Source of the DNA: Oscillospiraceae bacterium
GTDB taxonomy: Bacteria > Bacillota_A > Clostridia > Oscillospirales > Oscillospiraceae
Direction of reading: 5' to 3'
NCBI GenBank assembly: GCA_017470325.1
Contig: JAFUES010000032.1
Span: 1 to 64,000 of the forward strand
Length of the DNA stretch: 64,000 nt
Shown: in pieces, positions 1-8,244 of the stretch
Layout: every line of letters begins with the position of its first letter
How positions within the stretch are numbered: the first letter of the stretch is position 1
Notes under the pieces: generated by a model
The model's input: only the letters and a program-made list of their open reading frames with translations
Database searches by the model: none
Told to the model about the DNA's origin: nothing
Program-made: the position numbers and the translations under genes

Positions 1-93
1 CTGTTTGCGGCACTCTCTGGATGGTTTTCCACATTTTTACCTTCTTGCAGGCCTTTTCAGCGCACTCTTTCCACATCCGCCTCCAAACGAAAG

Positions 94-140
94 AGGCGTT
101 GCCTCTCAATAGCATCTTTTGCTATTTTGAGACAACGCCT
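94..140 (-). terminator. Probable terminator of the Tat/flavoprotein operon
   Basis: Long imperfect hairpin: outer arms AGGCGTTG and CAACGCCT (8 bp), inner arms around TCTCAATAGC and GCTATTTTGAGA. It lies about 25 nt past the stop of the flavoprotein gene. On the minus strand it is followed by a short pyrimidine run rather than a long U tract, so termination strength is uncertain. Confidence 0.55.
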
Positions 141-165
141 TCCGTTACGATTATGCTTTGTTGTC

Positions 166-2241
166 TTACAGCTTGGAGACGATCTTCGCCGCGCGGCGGC
201 CGAAGGTCATGGTGCGGCCGCAGGCCAGACCGGTGAACAGGTTGGGATAGTTGTTGGCGAAGAAGCCGCCGGTGCAGTCGCCAGTGGCGTACAAGCCCTC
301 GATGGGTGTGCCGTCCTCGCGGATGACCTGCATATCGGTGTTGATGCGGCAGCCGTTGAGAGTGGTCAGATGCCAGGCGCAGGTGCGGATGCCGTAGTAC
401 GGGGCGGTATCCACCGGGGTCATACGGTGGGGGCTCTTGCCGTAGTCCTCGTCCACGCCCTTCTTGCACAGCTCATTGTAGCGCTCCACGGTGGCCACAA
501 AGTCATCCACAGGCAGATTCAGCTTCTCGGCCAGCTCCTGCAGGGTATCGGCCTTCTGCAGATAGCCCATCTCGAGATGAGAGTTTTCACCCTCAATCAT
601 CTGTGCCCAAACACTGTCGTAATCCCGGTTGGACTCGGCGCCGTTGTCGAAGGGGAACAGGCGGCAGCAGCCGACCTCATCGAACTGCTCGCAGTACTGC
701 TTGTTGTTGGCGTCGAAGATGTCCACATAGGTGTGGTTGGGCTGCATGTACATGGAGTGCAGCATAAACTCATAGGGGCCGGACTCGTTGCAGAAGCGCT
801 TACCGTTCAGGTTGACCTTCAGGAAGGGCTGCTCGCCGAACCAGTACCACTTGCCGTTGGTCTGGTAGCCGGCGGTCTCAGTGGGCAGGACGGAGCAGCG
901 GTTGAACATCATGGAGGCATGGGTGGGATCCAGCTCAGCACCGGCCCACATCATGGCCTTGATGCCAGAGCCGTCGGCAGTGGAGCCGATGGGCACGTTG
1001 GCCTTCATCTTCATGGTCATGGGCTGCAGGGCCAGCATCATGTCGGTGTTGGTGGCGTAGCCGCCGGTAGCCATGATGACGCCCTTGGAGGCCTTGATGC
1101 GGATATAGTGCTGGTCGTTCTGGTCCTGGGCGATGATGCCGGTGACCTTGCCGTTGGCATCCATATCCAGTTTCACCAGGGCGGTAGACAGTCTCCACTC
1201 CACGCCGTGCGCGTCGCAGTAATCCTGGAAGGTGGAGCTGGTGGTGACGCCCTTCTCGTTGCCCTGGGCGGTCTTGTGGGGGCTGTGGCCCGTGGCGTAG
1301 GCCTTGTCGCGCTCGGGGAACTTCTGATCGCCGATGCCACCCTCCAGGCTCATATACCAGTCGCCGGTGGACTCCATCAGGTCGGTCAGCCAATCCACCA
1401 GCTCGGCGGAATTTTCGATCCACACCTTGATCAGATCGCTGTCCACATAGCCGCTGGCATAGCGGACGAGCTCCTGCAGGGCCTGGATTTTGTCGATCTT
1501 GAATTCAGGGAAGTCCTTAAAGGCTTCCAGCTGCAGCTTGGAGTCGATGGCGCCGATATCCTCACGGATGCCGGTGGGGGTCTCACGCTTCTCCACAACC
1601 AGAACCTTCGCGCCTTCCTCCGCGGCGCTCATGGCGGTGATCCAGCCGCCGGTGCCGCAGCCGACCACCATGACCTCGGTGCTCAGTTCTTCGGTGATGT
1701 CGCCCTCAGCGATCTCGGGAGCCTCGCCCAGCCAGTCGGAACCGCCGGTCTTCTCTTCCTTGGCGCTGAGAACTACTTCCTTACCGGAGGCCTGGGAGAT
1801 GCAGTCCGCCGCTGCCTTGCGGATGGCATCGCTGGTGACGGTGGCGCCGGACACGGCGTCCACATCCGCGGTCTGTCCGGTCAGGATCGCCAGCTCCATT
1901 TCGGAGCCGATAGCGCCGCCGATCTCCGGAGTCTCGCCGGAGACGTCGATCTGCACGTCGGTGATGCTGGTCTCGTCAAAGGTCATGGTGACCTTCACGT
2001 CGCTGCCGATACCCTTGGCGCTGGAGCTGTAGGTGCCGGGGGTGTAGATAGCCGCCCCGCCGGATGCTGCCTGGGCTGCTGCCACGGCAGCGGCCTTCTC
2101 CGCAGCGGCCGCTTCGGCGGCCTTGCTGTTCTGGAGCACATAGTCGCCGCAGCCGGGCAGTACGCCCATAGCCGCCACGCCTACCGCGCCCGCCGCGACA
2201 CCTTTGATAAAGTCTCTGCGGCTGATTTCTTTCTTTGCCAT
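166..2241 (-). CDS. Tat-exported flavinylated FAD-dependent reductase (fumarate/urocanate reductase family), lipoprotein
   Basis: 691 residues from the ATG at 2241, preceded by AAAGGAGAG; nine in-frame codons upstream lack a better ribosome site. Residues 5-15 hold a twin-arginine signal (SRRDFIK) and residues 28-31 a lipobox-like LPGC, so the product is probably a Tat-exported lipoprotein. Residues ~67-150 are an FMN_bind domain with DAVSGAT at 128-134, the ApbE-type motif whose threonine receives covalent FMN. From ~188 (VMVVGCGTGGW) to the end is an FAD-binding_2 reductase domain, finishing in a typical GRTMTFGRRAAK helix. The family reduces fumarate, urocanate, acrylate-like compounds or other acceptors outside the membrane; substrate cannot be read from sequence. 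It is the last gene after tatB-tatA-tatC, which could export it. ApbE is not in the window. Confidence 0.85.
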   Translation of the reverse strand: MAKKEISRRDFIKGVAAGAVGVAAMGVLPGCGDYVLQNSKAAEAAAAEKAAAVAAAQAASGGAAIYTPGTYSSSAKGIGSDVKVTMTFDETSITDVQIDVSGETPEIGGAIGSEMELAILTGQTADVDAVSGATVTSDAIRKAAADCISQASGKEVVLSAKEEKTGGSDWLGEAPEIAEGDITEELSTEVMVVGCGTGGWITAMSAAEEGAKVLVVEKRETPTGIREDIGAIDSKLQLEAFKDFPEFKIDKIQALQELVRYASGYVDSDLIKVWIENSAELVDWLTDLMESTGDWYMSLEGGIGDQKFPERDKAYATGHSPHKTAQGNEKGVTTSSTFQDYCDAHGVEWRLSTALVKLDMDANGKVTGIIAQDQNDQHYIRIKASKGVIMATGGYATNTDMMLALQPMTMKMKANVPIGSTADGSGIKAMMWAGAELDPTHASMMFNRCSVLPTETAGYQTNGKWYWFGEQPFLKVNLNGKRFCNESGPYEFMLHSMYMQPNHTYVDIFDANNKQYCEQFDEVGCCRLFPFDNGAESNRDYDSVWAQMIEGENSHLEMGYLQKADTLQELAEKLNLPVDDFVATVERYNELCKKGVDEDYGKSPHRMTPVDTAPYYGIRTCAWHLTTLNGCRINTDMQVIREDGTPIEGLYATGDCTGGFFANNYPNLFTGLACGRTMTFGRRAAKIVSKL

Positions 2242-2327
2242 TTGCCTCTCTCCTTTTATCGTTTTCATTTTTTATTGACTGATTCAGGCGGCCCGGCCGG
2301 TCAAAGACCGACTGTACCGTAGGGATT

Positions 2328-3113
2328 TCAATTTGCTCCCGCAAGCTCTGCAGCCTGCTCTTTCTTTTTGCGTCCTACCAGGCGGCTGAGTGCGATGCTG
2401 ATCTCATACAGGGCCAGCATGGGGATGGCCACCATGATCTGGGACACCACGTCCGGCGGGGTGATGATCGCCGCAAGGACAAAGATCAGCACGATCATGA
2501 CCTTCCGCCCTTTCTGCAGCCACTCCGCCTTGATGAGACCCAGGCCTGTCAGCAGCACGGAGATCACCGGCAGCTCGAACACCAGGCCGAAGATCACGAA
2601 CACCGTCAGCAGAAAGCTCACATATTGGTCAATGCTGATGGAGGCGGACACATCCACCTGAAAAGTGAACTGGATCAGAAAGCGCAGCATAAAGGGCAGG
2701 CTGATGAAGCGGGCAAAGGCCACGCCCAGGCAGAAGCAGAGGGTGCCCGCGATCAGCGCCGCCAGCACGAAAAAGCGCTCCCGCTTGCTGAGGCCGGGAC
2801 TGCAAAAGGCGTAGGCGTGGTAGGCGATCACCGGAAAGGCCACGATCACCCCCGCCAGCAGCGCCACGTTCAGATACACCAACAGCAGCTCCTGGGGCGC
2901 GATGTAGACGAACACATAGTCGTAAGCCTGGCCCAGATCGGTCAGCCCGGTCACCAGCTGGGGAGCAAAACTCAGGCATACGCCGAAGCCCACCAGCAGC
3001 ACCAGCACGCAGATCAACACCCGGTTGCGCAGCTCCCGCAGGTGGCCGGACAGGCTCATACTCCCGTCCGGATTTACCTCCGCCTTACGTTTGGCTTTAG
3101 TCCTTGTCTTCAT
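2328..3113 (-). CDS. tatC: Sec-independent translocase subunit TatC
   Basis: Integral membrane receptor of the twin-arginine translocon, which recognises RR signal peptides of folded cofactor proteins. About 261 residues with six predicted membrane spans. Family signatures visible: HLRELRNR just before the first span and the conserved loop CSPGLSKRER after the third. Start choice is uncertain: ATG at 3113 (Lys/Arg-rich leader, overlapping the end of tatA by 17 nt) or ATG at 3059 (MSLSGHL), where GGAGG lies 17 nt away. A longer frame to 3188 would overlap tatA by 92 nt and is unlikely. Followed 86 nt later by the Tat-signal flavoprotein. Confidence 0.9.
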   Translation of the reverse strand: MKTRTKAKRKAEVNPDGSMSLSGHLRELRNRVLICVLVLLVGFGVCLSFAPQLVTGLTDLGQAYDYVFVYIAPQELLLVYLNVALLAGVIVAFPVIAYHAYAFCSPGLSKRERFFVLAALIAGTLCFCLGVAFARFISLPFMLRFLIQFTFQVDVSASISIDQYVSFLLTVFVIFGLVFELPVISVLLTGLGLIKAEWLQKGRKVMIVLIFVLAAIITPPDVVSQIMVAIPMLALYEISIALSRLVGRKKKEQAAELAGAN

Positions 3114-3288
3114 CCGAGGCCTTGCTCGTCTTTTCCTTCTCTTCCTTGGCTTCCTCGTCTTCCATGCCGTCCTTGAAGCTCTTGACACTCTTGCCGAACA
3201 TTTTGGTCAGCTTGGGGATCTGAGTCGGTCCGAATACGATGATGACGACGATCAGGATAATGATCAGTTCCTGGGTTCCGAATCTCAT
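3097..3288 (-). CDS. tatA: Twin-arginine translocase subunit TatA
   Basis: 63 residues. N-terminal membrane helix (LIIILIVVIIVFGPTQIP) followed by an amphipathic helix (KLTKMFGKSVKSFKDG) and a charged tail, the classic TatA layout; the F-G-P hinge is present. TatA oligomers form the transient passage for folded Tat substrates. Its ATG overlaps the TGA of the upstream tatB-like gene (ATGA) and its 3' end overlaps tatC, so the three genes are translationally coupled. Confidence 0.92.
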   Translation of the reverse strand: MRFGTQELIIILIVVIIVFGPTQIPKLTKMFGKSVKSFKDGMEDEEAKEEKEKTSKASDEDKD

Positions 3289-3764
3289 GGCTGTTCTCCT
3301 CCGTTATTGTCAGATATCGCTTCCTCCCGGGGCGCTTTCGCCTCCGGTCTTGGTTCCGTGTTTTCCTCCGGCGTGGGGTCTGCTTCCTCCGCGGCCGCTT
3401 CCGGCTCCTCTGCAGGGCTCTCCGCTCCGGCTTCCGTCTGTACCGTCTGTTCCGTCTCCGGCTTCTTTTCTTCCTTCTTGGGCTTGCCGATGTTCTTCAG
3501 GTCGGTCTCCACGCCCTTGATGTTCTGACGCAGGTCCTTGTCCAGCTCCTCCAGGGGCTCCAGCGCCTCCCGCAGGGGCTTCTGCGCCTCCTCCAGCGGG
3601 TCGATCACGCTATCCCGGATCTCCTGGGTCACGTCCGAAGAGGCCTTGCGGAATTCCCGCATGGCGTTGCCGAACTTCCGGGCATACTGGGGCAGCTTGT
3701 CCGGTCCGATGACCAGCAGGGCCACCACAAAAATGACCAGCAGTTCCAATGCTCCGATCTTCAT
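3285..3764 (-). CDS. tatB: TatB-like (second TatA/B family) translocase subunit
   Basis: 159 residues from the ATG at 3764 with AAAGGAGAGG upstream; an in-frame start eight codons earlier lacks such a site. Residues ~4-20 are a membrane span starting with ELLVIF and ending VIGPDKLPQ, matching TatB better than TatA (Glu early in the helix, G-P-x-K-L-P hinge). An amphipathic helix and a long acidic Glu/Pro-rich tail follow (~90-159). First gene of tatB-tatA-tatC-flavoprotein. Having both a TatA and a TatB-like protein suggests a three-component translocon rather than the minimal TatAC type common in Firmicutes. It could be a second TatA paralogue; the B assignment rests on hinge and tail only. 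Confidence 0.75.
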   Translation of the reverse strand: MKIGALELLVIFVVALLVIGPDKLPQYARKFGNAMREFRKASSDVTQEIRDSVIDPLEEAQKPLREALEPLEELDKDLRQNIKGVETDLKNIGKPKKEEKKPETEQTVQTEAGAESPAEEPEAAAEEADPTPEENTEPRPEAKAPREEAISDNNGGEQP

Positions 3765-3833
3765 GGGCCTCTCCTTTCCCCAGCACAAACGATAACCTGC
3801 CGTATACTACAATCTACAGCATTATGATATTAT

Positions 3834-3862
3834 ATAATACAGGAAACTGTTTTTTTCGTCAA
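3834..3862 (-). promoter_or_regulatory. Sigma-A promoter of the tat-flavoprotein operon
   Basis: Reading on the minus strand: -35 TTGACG (3857-3862), 17-nt spacer, -10 TATTAT (3834-3839), about 70 nt upstream of the tatB-like start codon. Confidence 0.75.
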
Positions 3863-3893
3863 TAGTCATGAGGAATTCTAATGTCTGTTTAAC

Positions 3894-3922
3894 GCAAAAA
3901 AAGGCCGCGAATGCGGCCTTTT
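3894..3922 (-). terminator. Intrinsic terminator of the pyr operon
   Basis: Perfect hairpin with arms AAAAGGCCGC and GCGGCCTTTT around a 4-nt loop, followed on the minus strand by a T run. It starts 15 nt after the pyrI stop and separates the pyr operon from the tat operon promoter. Confidence 0.9.
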
Positions 3923-3937
3923 GGCATTTCAGTTGTT

Positions 3938-4354
3938 TCAGTTGGCTTTGGTCTCGCAGTAGATGCAGCGGTAAACCTTGTTCTCCCGGTCTGTCAGCTT
4001 AAACACATGCTTGAGCTCCTGCTCCACGGTGGTGATGCAGCGGGGGTTCTTACAGAAGATCACGTTGGTCAGCAGCAGCGGCATATCAATGCTGCGTTTT
4101 TCCACCAGCTTCCCGTCCCGGATCACGTTCACGATGACTCCGGGGTCCACATAGCCGATCACATCGAAGTTCACCGGGATATCCGCGTCGATCTTGATGA
4201 TGTCCTTGCGGCCCTGCTTCTTGCTGACCACGTTTTTGATAATGGCTACAGAGCAGTCCAGCTTCTCCAGGCCCAGCAGATCGTAGAGCTGCATGCCCTT
4301 GCCGGCGGTGATGTGGTCCAGCACGATGCCGTTTTGGATGGCGTCTATGTTCAT
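3938..4354 (-). CDS. pyrI: Aspartate carbamoyltransferase regulatory subunit
   Basis: 138 residues. Allosteric partner of PyrB that binds nucleotides (CTP/UTP inhibition, ATP activation in the studied enzymes) and joins catalytic trimers through a zinc domain. The four zinc cysteines are present as C101-x4-C106 and C130-x2-C133. The N-terminal nucleotide-binding domain is complete, starting with the typical [15 protein letters not shown]. Its ATG overlaps the pyrB stop (ATGA). Presence of PyrI means the pathway is controlled at enzyme level as well as by transcript attenuation. Confidence 0.95.
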   Translation of the reverse strand: MNIDAIQNGIVLDHITAGKGMQLYDLLGLEKLDCSVAIIKNVVSKKQGRKDIIKIDADIPVNFDVIGYVDPGVIVNVIRDGKLVEKRSIDMPLLLTNVIFCKNPRCITTVEQELKHVFKLTDRENKVYRCIYCETKAN

Positions 4355-5274
4355 AGTCTTCCGGCCTCCTTCAAAAGCTTCAGGATCAAGGCCATGCGCA
4401 TGTACTTGCCGTAGAGCACCTGCTTGAAATAGCAGGCCCGGGGATCGTCGTCCACCGCCACGCTGATCTCATTGACGCGGGGCAGCGGATGCATGATGCA
4501 CAAATCCTCCTTGGCGTTTCTCAGCTTCTCCGGGGTGAGGATGTAGCTGTCCTTCAATCGCAGATAATCCTCCTCGTTGAAAAAGCGCTCCCGCTGGACA
4601 CGGGTCATGTACAGGATATCCAGCTCGGGCATGGCGCCCTCCAGGTCCGTGGTCTGCACATAGGGGATACCCTGAGCAGCCAGCACATCCTTCTTCACAT
4701 AGCTGGGCAGCTTCAGCTCCTCCGGGGAGATGAGCACCACCTTGGTCCCCGGATAACGGGACATGGCGTTGATGAGGGAATGGACCGTGCGGCCGAACTT
4801 CAGGTCGCCGCAAAAGCCCAGGGTCAGATTTTCAAAGCCGCCCTTCTCCCGGTAAATGGTCAACAGGTCCGCCAGGGTCTGGGTGGGGTGGTTGTGTCCG
4901 CCGTCACCGGCGTTGATCACCGGGATCGAGGCATTCATGGCCGCCACCAGCGGCGCGCCCTCCTTGGGGTGGCGCATGGCGATGATATCCGCGTAGCAGC
5001 TGATGACCTTGGCCGTGTCGGCCACGCTCTCCCCCTTTGCGGCGGAGGAGCTGGCGGCCTCGGAAAAGCCGATCACGTTGCCGCCCAGCTCGTACATAGC
5101 CGCCTCGAAGCTGAGGCGGGTACGAGTCGAGGGCTCAAAGAACAGAGTGGCCAGCTTCTTGCCGCGGCAGCGCTCGCTGTAGGCGGCGGGGTCAGCGATG
5201 ATGTCGTTTGCGGTGTCGATCAGCTCCTGCAGCTCCTCCACGGAGAAGTCCAGCACGTCGATCATGCTTCTCAT
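4351..5274 (-). CDS. pyrB: Aspartate carbamoyltransferase catalytic subunit
   Basis: 307 residues, normal length. Condenses carbamoyl phosphate and aspartate to N-carbamoyl-aspartate in the cytoplasm. The carbamoyl-phosphate loop [12 protein letters not shown] is at ~45-56 and the aspartate-side motif [10 protein letters not shown] near the C-terminus. Overlaps pyrE upstream and pyrI downstream, each by an ATGA junction. An ATG three codons in (MIDVLDF) is an alternative start. Confidence 0.95.
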   Translation of the reverse strand: MRSMIDVLDFSVEELQELIDTANDIIADPAAYSERCRGKKLATLFFEPSTRTRLSFEAAMYELGGNVIGFSEAASSSAAKGESVADTAKVISCYADIIAMRHPKEGAPLVAAMNASIPVINAGDGGHNHPTQTLADLLTIYREKGGFENLTLGFCGDLKFGRTVHSLINAMSRYPGTKVVLISPEELKLPSYVKKDVLAAQGIPYVQTTDLEGAMPELDILYMTRVQRERFFNEEDYLRLKDSYILTPEKLRNAKEDLCIMHPLPRVNEISVAVDDDPRACYFKQVLYGKYMRMALILKLLKEAGRL

Positions 5275-5915
5275 ACTCTGCCCTCCCCGATCCAGCTCTC
5301 GTCCGCAGGGTTTGCCCGGAAGGCCAGCAGCCGCTCCACATCCTCGGGGCGGATATAACCTTCTTCGGCGGCTACCCGGGCGATCACGTCAAAATTGGTC
5401 AGGGAGTGGTTCTCCACCCCGGCCTCTGCCAGGCGGTCCAGTCCCTTCTGCATGCCGTAGGTGAAGATGCTGACCACGCCCAGGACCTGGGCCCCGGCCT
5501 CCCGCAGCACGTTCACCACCTCGATAACGCTGCCGCCGGTGGAGATCAGATCCTCTACGACCACCACCTTCTGGCCCGGCTCCAGCCGGCCCTCGATCTG
5601 GTTCTTGCGGCCGTGGTCCTTGGCGCCGGAGCGCACATAGCCCATGGGCAGGTTCAGCATATGGGCCGTGATGGCCGCGTGGGCGATGCCCGCTGTTGAG
5701 GTGCCCATGAGCACCTCGGCCTCCGGGTAATACTCCCGTACCAGGTTAGCGAGCCCCGTCTCCACATCCAGGCGCACCTGGGGTGCGGTCAGGGTCAGAC
5801 GGTTGTCGCAATACACCGGGCTCTTGATGCCGCTGGCCCAGGTGAAGGGCTCGTCCGGGCGGAAGAATACCGCCTGGATCCGAAGCAGATCCTTTGCAAT
5901 GATGGTACTGTTCAT
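5271..5915 (-). CDS. pyrE: Orotate phosphoribosyltransferase
   Basis: 214 residues from the ATG at 5915, which has AAAGGAG nine nt upstream and overlaps the pyrF stop; a start seven codons earlier would sit inside pyrF without a good site. Converts orotate and PRPP to OMP. The PRPP-binding motif [13 protein letters not shown] is present in the second half, as is an N-terminal substrate hood. Translationally coupled to pyrF and pyrB. Confidence 0.94.
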   Translation of the reverse strand: MNSTIIAKDLLRIQAVFFRPDEPFTWASGIKSPVYCDNRLTLTAPQVRLDVETGLANLVREYYPEAEVLMGTSTAGIAHAAITAHMLNLPMGYVRSGAKDHGRKNQIEGRLEPGQKVVVVEDLISTGGSVIEVVNVLREAGAQVLGVVSIFTYGMQKGLDRLAEAGVENHSLTNFDVIARVAAEEGYIRPEDVERLLAFRANPADESWIGEGRV

Positions 5916-6610
5916 CCCAAAAACTCCTTTACACATCTTCTGTAGGCGGCCACAGGGTCCGCCGCCTGGGTGATGGGTCGTCCCACCACGATATAATCCG
6001 AGCCCAGCTCTCGGGCCCGCGCCGGCGTGGTGACCCGTTTCTGGTCCCCCGCGTCGCCGTCGGCAAAGCGCACCCCCGGCGTCGCGGTCAGGAAGGCCGC
6101 ACCGCAGCGACCGTGGACCTTGCCGGCCTCCAGGGGAGAGCAGACTACGCCGTCCAGCCCCGCGGCGGCGGCATTGGCCGCATAGGAGAGTACCGTCTCC
6201 TCCAGGCTCTCGCCGATCAGCAGCTCCCGCTGCATGGTCTCTTCATCGGTGGAGGTCAGCTGGGTCACGGCCAGCAGCAGCGGACGGCTGCCATCCGGTC
6301 GGGTCAGGCCCTTCAGGGCCGCCTCCATCATGCGTTTGGTACCCGCCGCGTGGACGTTCACCAGATCCACGTCCAGGGCGGACAGCACCCGCATAGCCTT
6401 CTCCACGGTGTTGGGGATGTCGTGCAGCTTCAGATCCAAGAAGATCTTATGCCCTCTGGCCTTGATCTGCCGCACGATCTCCGGCCCTTCGGCATAATAA
6501 AGCTCCATGCCGATCTTCGCAAAGGGCTTCTCCTCCGTGAAGCGGTCCAGGAAGGTAAAGGTCTCTGCCGCACTGTTAAAGTCACAGGCAACGATCACAT
6601 CTTTAGCCAT
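5912..6610 (-). CDS. pyrF: Orotidine 5'-phosphate decarboxylase
   Basis: 232 residues from the ATG at 6610, preceded by GGAGGTGCCC; this start overlaps the pyrD stop by eight bases. Decarboxylates OMP to UMP. The catalytic D-x-K-x-x-D array is visible in FLDLKLHDIPNT, and the phosphate loop GSDYIVVGRPIT is near the C-terminus. Short (group I) type of OMP decarboxylase as in other Firmicutes. Confidence 0.94.
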   Translation of the reverse strand: MAKDVIVACDFNSAAETFTFLDRFTEEKPFAKIGMELYYAEGPEIVRQIKARGHKIFLDLKLHDIPNTVEKAMRVLSALDVDLVNVHAAGTKRMMEAALKGLTRPDGSRPLLLAVTQLTSTDEETMQRELLIGESLEETVLSYAANAAAAGLDGVVCSPLEAGKVHGRCGAAFLTATPGVRFADGDAGDQKRVTTPARARELGSDYIVVGRPITQAADPVAAYRRCVKEFLG

Positions 6611-7517
6611 GGGCACCTCCAATGATGTCTCTCAGATTTTCGATCCCGTATTTGTCCATGACCCTGGGCAGGTCCTGGATGATGTCCCGGCAGGCCGTGG
6701 GCCGCACCAGATTGGCCGCGCCCACCTGGACTGCCGCAGCACCGGCCAGAATCATCTCGATCACGTCCTCCGCACAGCTGACGCCGCCAAGGCCGATCAC
6801 CGGGATCCCTACCGCCTGGGACACCTGCCACACCATCCGCAGGGCCACCGGGAACACCGCCGGGCCGGACAGGCCGCCGGTGGTGTTGGCCAGCATAGGC
6901 TTGCGCTCCTTTAAATCGATACGCATGGCCATGAGGGTATTGATGAGGCTGATGCCGTCCGCACCCGCGTCCTCGCAGGCTTTGGCCACAGATACGATAT
7001 CTGTCACATTGGGGGACAGCTTCAGGATCACCGGCTTATGGGTGACGGCTTTGACAGCCCGAGTCACCTCCGCCGCGGCGCAGGGGTCGGTGCCGAAGCT
7101 CATGCCGCCGCCATGGACATTGGGGCAGCTGACGTTGACCTCCAGCCAGCCCACCTGCTCCTGCGAGTCCAGCCTGCGGCAGACCTCCGCGTATTCCTCC
7201 ACAGAAAAGCCGCTGACATTGGCCATCACCGGCTTGTGGAACACCTGCTTCAAGCGGGGCAATTCCCGGGAAATGACTGCGTCCACACCGGGGTTCTGCA
7301 GGCCCACCGCGTTGAGCATGCCGCCCGGGCAGTCCGCGATCCGGGGCAAGGGATTGCCGTCTCTGGCCTCCAATGTAGTCCCCTTAAAGGAGAAGGTCCC
7401 GAGACAGTTGATGTCGTAGATCTCCGCGAACTCATAGCCGTAGCCGAAGGTCCCGGAGGCGGCGATCACCGGATTGTCCAGCTCGATGCCGCAGAGCTTT
7501 ACAGCAAGTCTTTCCAC
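6603..7517 (-). CDS. pyrD: Dihydroorotate dehydrogenase, class 1B catalytic subunit
   Basis: 304 residues. Start is the GTG at 7517 (VERLAVKLCGIEL), with AAAGGAGGAG five nt upstream; the open frame extends further only through the pyrK coding region. FMN TIM barrel oxidising dihydroorotate to orotate. The class 1 catalytic cysteine lies in NVSCPNVHGGGM. Pairing with pyrK makes this the NAD-dependent 1B type, an inference from context and from the family. Confidence 0.93.
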   Translation of the reverse strand: MERLAVKLCGIELDNPVIAASGTFGYGYEFAEIYDINCLGTFSFKGTTLEARDGNPLPRIADCPGGMLNAVGLQNPGVDAVISRELPRLKQVFHKPVMANVSGFSVEEYAEVCRRLDSQEQVGWLEVNVSCPNVHGGGMSFGTDPCAAAEVTRAVKAVTHKPVILKLSPNVTDIVSVAKACEDAGADGISLINTLMAMRIDLKERKPMLANTTGGLSGPAVFPVALRMVWQVSQAVGIPVIGLGGVSCAEDVIEMILAGAAAVQVGAANLVRPTACRDIIQDLPRVMDKYGIENLRDIIGGAHG

Positions 7518-8239
7518 AGCAGCTCCTCCTTTCGGAACACCGGTCCGTCCTTGCAGACCCGCTTGCCGCCGGAGACGGTCTCCACCCGGCAGCCCATGCA
7601 GGCGCCGAAGCCGCATCCCATGCGCACCGCCAGACTCAGCTGCCCGCCAGTTTTGGCACGCTCACACACAGCGTGCATCATGGCCTTGGGGCCGCAGGTA
7701 TAGAAATAGCTGCAGGGCCGGTCCATGGCGGCGGTCACAAAGCCCGGCAGGCCGTAGGATCCGTCCTCGGTGCAGATGGTGACCTCCGCGCCCAGGGCGC
7801 GAAATTCCTCTTCATAAAGCACATCCGCCCCGGTGGCAAAGCCCAGGATCACCGAGACCGCCTTCCCCTGGGCCCGCAGCTTTTTAGCCAGGCCGTACAT
7901 GGGCGAGGCCCCGGTACCGCCGGCGATCAGCAGGGGCGCATCCCCGGCAGGCCTCAGGTCAAAGGTGTTGCCCAGGCCAGTCAGCAGGTCCAGCTGGGTG
8001 CCCGCGGGCAGCTCGCGCAGCTGCTCGGTGCCCCGGCCCACCATCTCATACAGCAGGGTCAGGCAGTCCCCCTCCACATCGCAGACCGACAGGGGGCGGC
8101 GCAGGAACAGGCCCTCCAGCTTCAGGTCCACGAACTGGCCGGGCCCCTCGATGGCGGAGGTATCCCCCCGCAGGCGAAGGCGGGAAACCTTCGCCGTCAG
8201 GGGCATATTCTCTATGATGGTAAACAGTTCTTGCTTCAT
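7499..8239 (-). CDS. pyrK: Dihydroorotate dehydrogenase electron transfer subunit
   Basis: 246 residues. Carries electrons from PyrD FMN through a [2Fe-2S] cluster and FAD to NAD+. Visible features: FAD-binding barrel with LRRPLSVCD, NAD-binding segment LLIAGGTGASPMYGLAKKL, and the cysteine cluster MGCGFGACMGC followed by CKDGPVF near the C-terminus. Overlaps pyrD by 19 nt and follows carB by 5 nt. Confidence 0.94.
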   Translation of the reverse strand: MKQELFTIIENMPLTAKVSRLRLRGDTSAIEGPGQFVDLKLEGLFLRRPLSVCDVEGDCLTLLYEMVGRGTEQLRELPAGTQLDLLTGLGNTFDLRPAGDAPLLIAGGTGASPMYGLAKKLRAQGKAVSVILGFATGADVLYEEEFRALGAEVTICTEDGSYGLPGFVTAAMDRPCSYFYTCGPKAMMHAVCERAKTGGQLSLAVRMGCGFGACMGCRVETVSGGKRVCKDGPVFRKEELLWKDLL

Positions 8240-8244
8240 GGTGC

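Noticed and set aside
1..76. 25-codon open frame on the minus strand, ATG at 74-76, running off the window edge
   Set aside because: The ribosome site is only 3 nt from the ATG, the peptide has no recognisable motif, and it follows a terminator without a visible promoter. It could be the start of a gene outside the window but cannot be supported.
127..2322. 731-codon plus-strand open frame opposite the flavoprotein gene
   Set aside because: It mirrors the flavoprotein frame; its product is low-complexity Gly/His/Ala-rich and shows no domain, while the minus strand has full Tat, FMN and FAD motifs.
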